Source: CAYWNA01 sp964459305
GTDB taxonomy: Bacteria; Planctomycetota; Planctomycetia; Pirellulales; Pirellulaceae
DNA: 33,925 nt
Direction of reading: 5' to 3'
Assembly: GCA_964459305.1 (NCBI GenBank)
Contig: CAYWNA010000138.1
Location: 1 to 33,925, forward strand
Both the position numbers and the translations under genes were made by a program. How positions within the stretch are numbered: position 1 is the stretch's first letter; every line of letters starts with the position of its first letter. Below are positions 15,995 through 23,501 of the stretch, piece after piece. The notes below the pieces were generated by a model. That model did not search any database, was not told the DNA's origin, and was given only the letters and a program-made list of their open reading frames with translations.

Positions 15995-16868
15995 TGACCA
16001 AAGATGCCTTCAGCCCAGGTCGAAGCAAAAGATCGGGGTTCTCGACCTCGGCCCAAAAGTCAAGCTGTCCGTTCACCGGGTTCACCTCTGAATGAACGAA
16101 GGTGATTTTTCCGGGGACCTCGACGGGCTCCTGGCCGGACAGCACTACACGGAGCTTGACGCCGCGGCCCGACAGATCCTTGGTCACCTGTGTAGAATCC
16201 AGAAATCCGACAGCCTTCAGCCGATCGATACGCAGAATACGAACCTCAGGCTGGCCCGGCTCCACCCATTCGCCCTTGCGGCGGAAGATCTGCACGACTC
16301 GTCCGGTGCTCGGTGCCACGATCTTCCTGCGTTCGATCTGGCGTTTGGCGCGAGCGAGTTCGTTCTCGTTCAACTTCAACGCCAACTGGGCCGTCTCGTA
16401 ATCGTACTCGGACTGCTCGACCTCCAGCGTGGCATGCTCGGCCGCCAGGCGGAGACGATCCACTTCCGTTTCCGAGACGCTCTTCGCGTAGCGATCCTGT
16501 GAGGCCAAAGCTCGTTTGAGTTCCGCGGCAGCAACTTGCGCGGCTTTCTTGGTGACGCGAACCTTGATGTCGTTCTTGGCATTGCGGCGTGCGTTGTCCA
16601 ATTCAATTTCGGCCCGCGCCAGTTCCAATCGAGAATCCACGTCGTCGACTTGAGCGACCAGTTCGCCTTCCTTTACGATGTCGCCTTCACAGACAGCAAC
16701 GCGACCGAGGACGCCAGCCTCCTGCGCTGGAACTTCGACCTCTTCAATAGAAGCCAGCAGGACGGAATCCACCTCGATCGTGGCGGCACCCGCCGCCGCG
16801 GCGACCATCGATAGACAGACCAACGCGATCAATCGAAGCATCACGTGAACTCGGCACATTTTGACCAT
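15987..16868 (-). CDS. HlyD family periplasmic adaptor protein
   Basis: The protein is up to 293 residues. ATG 16841 (MLRLIALV) gives a cleaner signal peptide of 284 residues than ATG 16868, but both are possible. A hydrophobic leader ends near AAGAAT, then the first lipoyl-like strand EAGVLGRVAVCEGDIVKEGE leads into a long heptad-rich hairpin (about 75-185), the second lipoyl-like half (IVAPSTGRVVQIFRRKGEWV) and a beta-barrel. This is the standard membrane-fusion adaptor of efflux or export systems. No ABC or RND pump gene lies nearby, so the partner is unclear; the downstream M50-HlyD fusion is the obvious candidate. The gap to the cysteine desulfurase stop upstream is 12 bases, which supports co-transcription. 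Confidence 0.83.
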   Translation of the reverse strand: MVKMCRVHVMLRLIALVCLSMVAAAAGAATIEVDSVLLASIEEVEVPAQEAGVLGRVAVCEGDIVKEGELVAQVDDVDSRLELARAEIELDNARRNAKNDIKVRVTKKAAQVAAAELKRALASQDRYAKSVSETEVDRLRLAAEHATLEVEQSEYDYETAQLALKLNENELARAKRQIERRKIVAPSTGRVVQIFRRKGEWVEPGQPEVRILRIDRLKAVGFLDSTQVTKDLSGRGVKLRVVLSGQEPVEVPGKITFVHSEVNPVNGQLDFWAEVENPDLLLRPGLKASLVIE

Positions 16869-16880
16869 CCCGACCGGCTG

Positions 16881-18017
16881 CTACGTCAAGTCTTCCCAAG
16901 CGCCTATCAACAGTTCCGCGGCGCGTTCCACGTCTTCCTCGGAGGTGAACCAACCGACGCTCAGACGAACCGCCCCGCGCGCTTCCGAAGGGCCGAGGCC
17001 CATCGCGTCCAACGTGGGCGATGCGCTGGATCCGTTGCTGTGGCACGCCGAGCCGGTCGACGCGCAGAGTTCCGGAACTCGCGCCAACAGTTCGGCACCG
17101 GAGACATCCAGAAAACTCACATTCAGTGTGTTCGGCAGACGCGCGGCGCGGGCCCCGTTCATCGTTATCCGTTCGCCGACCGCGCCGGACAACCGCGCGT
17201 ACAAGCGGTCGCGCAGTGTCGTCAGACGTTCGGCGGCTTCTTCCAGGCCCTTCAATGCCATCACCGCGGCATGCCCCAGCCCGACGATGCCTGCCACGTT
17301 TTCCGTTCCGGGACGCATGCCGGCTTCGTGCCCCGCTCCGTGCAGCACAGGCTCCAACCGGACTCCTCGGCGAACGTACAGCGCACCGATTCCTTTGGGT
17401 GCATACATTTTGTGGCCCGCGATCGACAACAAATCCACTCCCAACTCGTCAACAAAGGTGCTGATTTTTCCAACGCTCTGCGCGGCGTCGGTATGCAACA
17501 GCACGTTGCGGGCACGGCAGATGTCGGCGATCTCGCCGATCGGCTGAACGACCCCCGTCTCGTTGTTGGCGTGCATGACACTGACCAAACGCGTGTCAGG
17601 GCGAATGGCTGCATCGATCTGAGAAGGACGGACCATGCCTTGGTCGTCGCAGCCCACCACAGTCACATCGCATCCGAGACGTTCCATAAAAGTGGCAGGC
17701 TGCACGATGGAGGGGTGCTCAATGGCGGAGATTACCAGGTGTCCACCCGCCGGAGGGGCGACCTGGAGCATTGCCCCTTGAAGTGCAAGGTTGTTGCTCT
17801 CGGTCCCACCCGACGTGAAAATGACCTCATCGCGGTCGGAGCCCAGAACGGCGGCGACCTTGCTACGAGCGTCCTCGAGCGACTCCTGGCACGCCCGCCC
17901 CAGGACGTGGTTGCTTGACGGATTGCCGTAGTGCTCGCTTAGGAAAGGTGTCATCGCCTCGACCACGCTGGGAGCGACGGGTGTCGTGGCGTTGTAGTCA
18001 AGGTAGATGAATCGCAT
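16881..18017 (-). CDS. Cysteine desulfurase (NifS/IscS family)
   Basis: The 378-residue PLP enzyme removes sulfur from cysteine to leave alanine and an enzyme-bound persulfide, which then feeds iron-sulfur cluster assembly or thiolation. It has the N-terminal YLDYNATTPV, the PLP lysine K203 in SIAGHKMYAPKG, HTDAAQSVGK and the active-site cysteine C325 in TGSACHSNG. The length and the loop spacing fit the group I NifS/IscS type. No iscU, scaffold or isc regulator is adjacent. Instead the gene is the first of a tight minus-strand series with HlyD and M50-HlyD proteins; whether this is functional or accidental is not known. ATG 18017 is the only reasonable start, because YLDYNATTP is close to the N-terminus in the family. 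Confidence 0.93.
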   Translation of the reverse strand: MRFIYLDYNATTPVAPSVVEAMTPFLSEHYGNPSSNHVLGRACQESLEDARSKVAAVLGSDRDEVIFTSGGTESNNLALQGAMLQVAPPAGGHLVISAIEHPSIVQPATFMERLGCDVTVVGCDDQGMVRPSQIDAAIRPDTRLVSVMHANNETGVVQPIGEIADICRARNVLLHTDAAQSVGKISTFVDELGVDLLSIAGHKMYAPKGIGALYVRRGVRLEPVLHGAGHEAGMRPGTENVAGIVGLGHAAVMALKGLEEAAERLTTLRDRLYARLSGAVGERITMNGARAARLPNTLNVSFLDVSGAELLARVPELCASTGSACHSNGSSASPTLDAMGLGPSEARGAVRLSVGWFTSEEDVERAAELLIGAWEDLT

Positions 18018-18304
18018 GGGCGTAGATAGTTGCCGAGAGGTTGCTATTGGCTTGACCGCGGGACACGTTTCGCGCGTCGCTTTCGCCTACATCAATTCCA
18101 TCCTAGCACGATTCGGCGTAGGCAAACAGTGTCGCAGGGACCCTGTGGCACTTTCCGCGAAGAATGGAGAAAACGTGAATAGAGAGGGCCTTGGACTCGA
18201 CAATATCGTCAAATAGTGCGAAAATCATAATAGAGGCAAAATCTACATCTTTTCATCGTGCGAGTCGTTTCTGACTTTTCGTATCGCAACAGAGGAGGCC
18301 AGTC

Positions 18305-19273
18305 ATGTTTCTACGTCGAAGTCGTGGCTTCACGCTTGTGGAGTTATTGGTCGTAATCGCCATAATTGGCATTTTGGCAGGGCTGATACTGCCCGCCGTG
18401 CAAAGGGCGCGCGAGCGAGCCCGGGCCACTGAGTGCCTCAACAACCTCAAGAATCTGGGCCTCGCCGTCGCAGGCTACGACACGGCAAAACAGCGACTGC
18501 CGTCGTCGCGTAGACTGTATTTGAATGCAGCCGGTGCCCCCGTTATCTTCAACTGGGTCCATCCCCTACTGCCGTACGTCGAGCAGACGCAGCTTCACCG
18601 GGACATGGCGCCGTCGCCAACATTGGCCGTGGTTCCAGCACCTCTTGAGTTGGACGTGGTGATGTGTCCGAGTCAACAGAACTACGTCAGCATCGACTTT
18701 CCGTGTGCCTATTCGGTCAACGGCGGGCGTGAGAATTACAGTACCGGAACGCCGTGTACTATCTGCAACCGCGATTACGTCGAAAACGGTGTGTTTGTCG
18801 ACCGGGCTCATTCCAGCAATAGAGACTCTACCAGCATCGGCAAGTTGGCGAAGTACGACGGGGCGTCCAACACCATCTTGCTGGCCGAGAACAGGGATGC
18901 TGGTGGTTGGGCGGTGCCCTCGGTCAGTGATCTCACTACCGCTGAAGTGGACTCACAGGTCCTGTGGTGGGACTATGCGGATGCGAGTTTGATGCCACCT
19001 GTGCTTCTCCCGAACATGGACGATCCAAGCTTAGGACTTCGCCACATCCGGCGTGCTCGACCCTCCAGCGAGCATCCAGGTGGGTTTCAAATTGCCCTGT
19101 GCGATGGCAGCACGCGATTCGTGGCTGAGGAAATCGACTACAAAACATATGCTCTGATCCTGACATCGCGAGGTGAGCGGGCACGGCGTCCCGACGGAAC
19201 CAGTTGCCAGCCCGCAGGGCAGCCTCCTTATCCGTGTCCAGCTTGGCAGGCGCATACTCCGCCGCCTTTTTGA
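18305..19273 (+). CDS. DUF1559-type protein with prepilin-like N-terminus
   Basis: The 322-residue protein begins RGFTLVELLVVIAIIG, a type IV prepilin or pseudopilin leader: cleavage expected after G8, N-methylated F9, and glutamate E13 at mature position 5. The following helix and the ERARATECLNNLKNLGLA stretch are typical of the very large planctomycete DUF1559 family. So are a C-terminal region with HPGGFQIALCDGSTRFV and the cysteines in between. These proteins are thought to be exported to the cell surface or form pilus-like structures; single genomes carry many. A strong AGGAGG (18293-18298) precedes ATG 18305 by six bases. The upstream 18018-18304 region is AT-richer than its surroundings and probably holds the promoter. 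The gene stands alone, convergent with the sulfatase remnant 13 bases away. Confidence 0.92.
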   Translation: MFLRRSRGFTLVELLVVIAIIGILAGLILPAVQRARERARATECLNNLKNLGLAVAGYDTAKQRLPSSRRLYLNAAGAPVIFNWVHPLLPYVEQTQLHRDMAPSPTLAVVPAPLELDVVMCPSQQNYVSIDFPCAYSVNGGRENYSTGTPCTICNRDYVENGVFVDRAHSSNRDSTSIGKLAKYDGASNTILLAENRDAGGWAVPSVSDLTTAEVDSQVLWWDYADASLMPPVLLPNMDDPSLGLRHIRRARPSSEHPGGFQIALCDGSTRFVAEEIDYKTYALILTSRGERARRPDGTSCQPAGQPPYPCPAWQAHTPPPF

Positions 19274-19286
19274 CCTGAGCGGCAGA

Positions 19287-20110
19287 TCAACGCCAGTCTT
19301 GTGCCCAGGCAGCTGTATGATACTGGCTGCGGATGCCCCATTCGCGCAGCGCGGCTAGCATTTTCTGCTTCATTTCGGCGGCCGATGGATCGTTCCATCG
19401 GTTGCGCACTTCGGCGGGATCTTCCAACAGATTGAACAACTGGCCGTAGGGTTCGTCCAGGAAGTGGACCAGCTTCCATGCCTTGCTGCGGACCATGGTC
19501 ATGAATTCGGCGTGGGTCAGGATGCCATCTCTAGCCTGCTCTGCGAACACGTGCGACCTGCCCTTCCATTCGGATCCGCGCAAGGCAGGCAATATCGTGA
19601 GGGCCTCCAGTGTGTCGGGGACCTCGACGCCCGCCAACTCCAAGATTGCCGGACCGATGTCCATCTGCTGGCATAGAGCGTCGATCGCACGTCCGCCGTC
19701 GAAGCGACCCGGCGACCAGACGATCATCGGCACGTGCGTGATCTGGTCATACATCGTCCACTTCTGGCTGTGCCCATGGTCCGTCAGGCAGTCGCCGTGA
19801 TCGGACGTGAAAGCGACGACGGCATTGTCCAGATAGCCATTCCGCTCGAGGGCTTCCATAATCTGGCCGATCTTCTCATCGATCATTGTCACATTGGCCA
19901 GATAGTAGGCGCGCTGACGATGACGCTGCTCGGGCGTCGGATCGAACGGTAGGATGACTGAATCGTGGTCGATCCGATTGTTATGACGTCGCAACTCCTG
20001 CAACGGCGGAGGTTGGTCGTCCAATTCTTCTTGGGTGACCTCCATCAATGGCAGGTCCATCATTCCGATGCCCCAACACCCCAGCACCTGGAGCTTTCTG
20101 GGGTCGCACC
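19287..20110 (-). pseudogene. Sulfatase, C-terminal remnant
   Basis: The frame encodes the C-terminal part of a type I sulfatase: PEQRHRQRAYYLANVTMIDE, VVAFTSDHGD (metal-binding Asp-His), the following HSQKWTMYDQITHVPMIVWS and the C-terminal domain with YGQLFNLLEDPAEVRNRW. The N-terminal half is missing, including the CxPSR sequence whose cysteine becomes formylglycine and the early metal-binding aspartates. Upstream of about 20110 the same frame runs into the metallopeptidase gene and does not resemble a sulfatase. An ATG at 20063 could give a 258-residue product, but it would not be an active sulfatase. It looks like a deletion that joined the remnant to the upstream gene's end. Confidence 0.75.
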
Positions 20111-21268
20111 TCAATAGCGTCTCACAGGCGACGCGGGATAGGCCGTGTGCGGCAAGACCTGGGGCTGCAGGCGGGTCGGCGACGCTGAATCCGGGCTGGA
20201 CGGCTGGGCCGTCCATGGGATCACGGTTGGCTGGGGCGTGCCGATCGGTTGGGGACGAGTGACGGAACGGTGCAGGGGGGGCGTCGAGGCGCTTGCAGCG
20301 TCTCGTCTCGCGTCGTCGGAGGACACGGGCCGCCCGCCTTCATCCGCCGCATTGCCGCCTCGGACCAAATCTCGCTGACGAGCGTACCAACCGCCCGACG
20401 TGGACTCGATGCGCGTGGTAGCGACGAATTGTGTGTCGTCAGTCGTGCTGTGCCCGACGGGCCGGACCGGGACGCTGCGGGATGGCTGTTGTGGGCCTGC
20501 GTCCTCGAAAGCGATGAGGGTAGCCTTCGGCTCGACGGGCGGGTAGCCTCGGCTCACCCAATCAAGCCACGTGATCTGTAGCTCGGACAGGCTCTTGTAT
20601 TCGTAATGTTTTTTCGTGGCGGCAGTCCAGTTGTTTGAATTCATGCCGTCGCCGACATACTCGACGAATCTACGTCTACCACCCTGAGCGATCAGGAACC
20701 TCGTCAGTGCATAGCCCTGGGAGTACAGTGGCAAGATATCGGCCGGGTACTCCTTCATGGCGAACATTCTGTTGAAAGCGATCCCGCGGCCGGAGGTGAG
20801 GAATGTGTATAGCAGGTCCTGCTGTTTGCCCTTTTCGCTGACATGTTCGACGGTGGTACAAGCTCCCTCGTCGGCCCATCGCGGCAATGGCCGGCCGAAG
20901 TGCGTGGCGAAAATCGTATGAGTGACTTCGTGTGGCAACACACTGTCCAACAGTCGCTGGCGAGAGCCCTGGATGGTCATTTGCCATCCAAACGGCCTCC
21001 CATGATCGAACATGAAACTAGTGCGGCCGCCCGCGCCAAAATGCGGCCCGGCGTGGACGGTGATGGGACACGGATCGCGCCACGATGGCAACTCGCGACC
21101 CAACCACTCGTTGGCCAGGTTTCGTCGAAAACCCTCGGCAGCGTCGCCTATTTCGCGAGCAAGCTGTGGGTTAGGAGTAGTGACGATGAAGTTCTGGGTG
21201 CGGTAGCTGGCACCCAACGACAGGGCCGATGCCACGATCATCGTGGTAGAGAGAAAGCGAGCTTCCAT
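20111..21268 (-). CDS. Zinc metallopeptidase-like protein (HEVTH)
   Basis: The 385-residue protein has a gluzincin signature: HEVTHTIF (113-117) with the third ligand E134 in WADEGACTTVEH, the pattern of peptidase MA-like proteins. The N-terminus (about 5-20) is hydrophobic and may be a signal peptide or anchor. The rest of the domain, to about residue 245, ends in a WLDWVSRGYPP segment. The final 130 residues are low in complexity, rich in Ser, Thr, Pro and Arg, and look disordered. Such proteins are frequent in planctomycetes, with unknown substrates. The stop (20111-20113) sits at the junction with the sulfatase remnant, so the last residues may be altered by the deletion; I cannot tell. 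No operon partners are evident. Confidence 0.75.
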   Translation of the reverse strand: MEARFLSTTMIVASALSLGASYRTQNFIVTTPNPQLAREIGDAAEGFRRNLANEWLGRELPSWRDPCPITVHAGPHFGAGGRTSFMFDHGRPFGWQMTIQGSRQRLLDSVLPHEVTHTIFATHFGRPLPRWADEGACTTVEHVSEKGKQQDLLYTFLTSGRGIAFNRMFAMKEYPADILPLYSQGYALTRFLIAQGGRRRFVEYVGDGMNSNNWTAATKKHYEYKSLSELQITWLDWVSRGYPPVEPKATLIAFEDAGPQQPSRSVPVRPVGHSTTDDTQFVATTRIESTSGGWYARQRDLVRGGNAADEGGRPVSSDDARRDAASASTPPLHRSVTRPQPIGTPQPTVIPWTAQPSSPDSASPTRLQPQVLPHTAYPASPVRRY

Positions 21269-21702
21269 GCTCAGATATCACTCCATTGAAGAAAATTCCG
21301 GTCGGAGACGGTCGCATCGTGCGTCCGTGCCACTTGACTCATCAGTTTGTGCGGGATGCAAACGGCGAGCCAAAGTTCAATCGGTTTTGTTGTGTTGTGA
21401 TTAGGATCGACCTAAACGATTATTCACTCCAGTCTTCGGTCTTAGTCATTGAGGCGCGTCGGACAAATCGAGGCGCGTGTTTTTGTAAGATTTTCAAAGC
21501 GTACCCCATCCCAAGTGAATTCACCTATAGCGATTTTCAAAGTTCCAATGCTAGCAAACTCGCATGGAGACACGTGTTTCCTGTGTCTTGCAGTCCTTGG
21601 TTCGTAGTACCGCCTTTGGGCGGAAGCCGCATGGCCATCGCCTTCCGCCTAAAGGCGGTACTACGAGCGACTCTCCGCTCTTCACGTGCCTGTTCTGTAG
21701 CG
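21269..21702. other. 434-base gene-free region
   Basis: This lies between the metallopeptidase start and the zinc-ribbon stop, both on the minus strand, so it should hold the metallopeptidase promoter. Apart from the family F palindrome at 21603-21665 I find no convincing gene, RNA or promoter box. 21400-21590 is AT-richer than neighbouring genes. An open frame on the plus strand (21286-21780) has no coding character and is treated as chance. Confidence 0.6.
21603..21665. repeat. Palindromic repeat family F (GTAGTACCGCCTTT type)
   Basis: Arms CGTAGTACCGCCTTTGGGCG... (21603-21626) and ...GCCTAAAGGCGGTACTACG (21642-21665) pair over 24 bases with one mismatch around a 15-base loop. Read as protein it gives VVPPLGG, a peptide I recall from many hypothetical planctomycete proteins, so the element is probably widespread. 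It begins 37 bases after the zinc-ribbon gene stop. A related half-copy is at 10466-10489. Confidence 0.85.
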
Positions 21703-22182
21703 TCAGCCACGGCACTCCGGGCACTTCATCTCGTAGCGTGCAATCCCGCGGTTGCGGCGCAAGACGATCGCCATTATTGAGCCACATTTCGGACAGTAAT
21801 CGGGCTCTTCGTCAGCCGAACCGGATTCCTCGCGTCGCTGGCAATCGACGCACAGGCGAATGTCCGGAAACAGCTCGACGCGTTCGGCTGGGATCGGTTT
21901 TCCGCATGAATTGCACGGCCGTTGCATCCCCCACGCTTCATCGTCGCACTCGTTTTCGCAGGGAGAAATCACCATCCCTGTATGGCCGCATTCGGAGCAT
22001 CGCAATCGATTTGCAGCAGATTGGAACAGTTCGAAAACCAACTCCGGCGCCGGTTCCTTCTCACGCCGCAGACTTCCCAACGCGCGCAATCGCACAAGCA
22101 TTTCATCGGGACCGCACGGCGACTGCGCGGAACACTGTGGACATCGAACCTGCATGTAGTATTGCGACATAGTGCCAGCCAT
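21703..22182 (-). CDS. Multi-zinc-ribbon protein with DksA/TraR-type motif
   Basis: The protein is 159 residues from ATG 22182, or 155 from ATG 22170 (MSQYYMQV), and is rich in cysteine pairs. The N-terminal pair CPQC, a middle pair CSEC, the DksA/TraR C4-like core PCNSCGKPIPAERVELFPD with a second pair CVDC, and a final ribbon CPKC...CPEC suggest three structural zinc sites. The middle motif resembles the C4 zinc finger of DksA/TraR, but the coiled-coil tip and acidic tip residues of DksA are not present, so a ppGpp co-regulator role is unlikely. It may bind nucleic acid or a protein partner. It lies downstream of rlmM on the same strand, with palindrome G between them. Confidence 0.7.
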   Translation of the reverse strand: MAGTMSQYYMQVRCPQCSAQSPCGPDEMLVRLRALGSLRREKEPAPELVFELFQSAANRLRCSECGHTGMVISPCENECDDEAWGMQRPCNSCGKPIPAERVELFPDIRLCVDCQRREESGSADEEPDYCPKCGSIMAIVLRRNRGIARYEMKCPECRG

Positions 22183-22283
22183 CCTAGCTCACTCCAGAGC
22201 CGACGCATAGATCGAGTTCAGCCTGGCACGGCGGAGGCGCAGGAACGGGGCTGCGGGACGGCAAGGATTCGTCGACAAACCTC

Positions 22284-22351
22284 GTAGCTGGAATCGCGAG
22301 AATTCAGGCAGTGAGGGCGCAAACCGCCTGAATTCTTGCGAATCCAGCTAC
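22284..22351. repeat. Palindromic repeat family G (GTAGCTGGAATCGCGAGAAT type)
   Basis: Arms at 22284-22309 (starting GTAGCTGGAATCGCGAG) and 22326-22351 (ending GCGAATCCAGCTAC) pair over 26 bases with two mismatches. The loop is 16 bases. It lies 39 bases after the RlmM-like stop and upstream of the zinc-ribbon gene on the same strand. It has the same GTAG...CTAC ends as families A and F but unrelated internal sequence. Confidence 0.85.
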
Positions 22352-22390
22352 CAACCCATTCCTGCGTCCACGAGGGGAAGGGCTCGATCG

Positions 22391-23500
22391 TTACGTTGTG
22401 CCCCGCCGCGATTTCCCTTTCGACGACAGCTCTCTACGCATCTGGCGACGGCGCATGGCGGCGATGCAAACTTCCTGCCGGTTGAACGCCAACTGACGAG
22501 TTCGCACGTACTCGTATCCCCACGAACGAATTCGCGTAATGCAGCCTGGGATCGACTCAGCCAGCTTCCAGTCCGGCAACTTCAGTGTCAGTAGCATGCC
22601 GCGGATGTTCACTTGGCGGTTGGTCACGATGTGCTCGACCGTGTCCAGCGTGTGTTTCGGCGCTACGTTGGAATCGGCGATCAACCACTTGATGCCGCGA
22701 AACTCACGGCGTTTCAAGTCAGCCCCGCGCGCTTTGATGTGCGTGAAGTTGGGCTCCGCAAGTAAGGAGTCGTCCATGTCTGCCGGGTCGATACCCGTGA
22801 CGATCAGGCCGCGATCCAGAAGCGCCTGACACGAGCCGCCGGGCGAACTGCCGATTTCAACGCAACGATCATCGCGCGACACAGGCAAACGTGACCACAA
22901 CAAGGCTTCGCGCATCTTCAGGTACGCTCGCGAGACGGCGTGCGGCGGCAAGTCGATCTTGGGCGTTCCCCCGGGCCATCGTGTTGGCAGTGTTGTTGCC
23001 CGATGGGAACCGATCCACCACTGGCTTGACTCGACCAGAACGCAATCCAAAACACGATCGCCCGGTCGTGTCACCAGATTCACAGGTAACGTCTGCTTGG
23101 ATGGCGCCGCCTGTCGCCGGTCGGCAACGATTTTCCCAACTTCCATTGCCAGTGGTGTGATGCCCGGTTCGAATCCCTTCTCGCCCGGCGTGGCCGTGTC
23201 GCGCTGCCACACGTGTAAGTGGTCGAAATCCTGATCTCCCACAAGCGTCCAGAGCGATGCAGCCGCCCGCTCGGCCGTGTGGCCCTCGACTCGCCCCAGA
23301 GAAAATCCGTATGTACGGGCAAATACCGACCGCAAATCGAAATCGTCCGCCAACGCGATCGCTGCGGGGAGTCTGAACGTTACGAAGCCAGGTCGCGAAA
23401 ATGCAAAACGGAAATCGGGCCACTCGCGAGACAATTCCTGCTTCAGCACGCGCTCAGCGCCGACTTGGCAGACCACGAAGAGGAAACGAGGAGCGTTCAT
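22391..23500 (-). CDS. rlmM: RlmM-like rRNA 2'-O-ribose methyltransferase
   Basis: The 369-residue protein has an N-terminal THUMP-like part and a FtsJ/RrmJ-type SAM domain. The SAM motif is CVEIGSSPGGSCQALL (213-228). The K-D-K-E tetrad used by ribose 2'-O-methyltransferases is visible as K195 (AYLKMREAL), D278 (IADSNVAP), K307 (TLKLPD) and E343 (NRQEVCIA). RlmM of Escherichia coli modifies C2498 of 23S rRNA; a function of that kind is likely here, although the exact nucleotide is inferred. It is cytoplasmic. Its ATG (23500) is one base after the recJ stop, so it is the second gene of a recJ-rlmM pair. The C-terminus is basic (RRRQMRRELSSKGKSRRG), fitting RNA binding. Confidence 0.82.
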   Translation of the reverse strand: MNAPRFLFVVCQVGAERVLKQELSREWPDFRFAFSRPGFVTFRLPAAIALADDFDLRSVFARTYGFSLGRVEGHTAERAAASLWTLVGDQDFDHLHVWQRDTATPGEKGFEPGITPLAMEVGKIVADRRQAAPSKQTLPVNLVTRPGDRVLDCVLVESSQWWIGSHRATTLPTRWPGGTPKIDLPPHAVSRAYLKMREALLWSRLPVSRDDRCVEIGSSPGGSCQALLDRGLIVTGIDPADMDDSLLAEPNFTHIKARGADLKRREFRGIKWLIADSNVAPKHTLDTVEHIVTNRQVNIRGMLLTLKLPDWKLAESIPGCITRIRSWGYEYVRTRQLAFNRQEVCIAAMRRRQMRRELSSKGKSRRGTT

Positions 23501-23501
23501 C

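Noticed and set aside
16845..17918. Plus-strand 357-codon frame opposite the cysteine desulfurase
   Set aside because: Antisense shadow of a gene with intact catalytic residues.
23166..23177. GGTTCGAATCCC resembling a tRNA T-arm
   Set aside because: It lies inside the RlmM-like coding sequence and no acceptor or anticodon stem fits around it.
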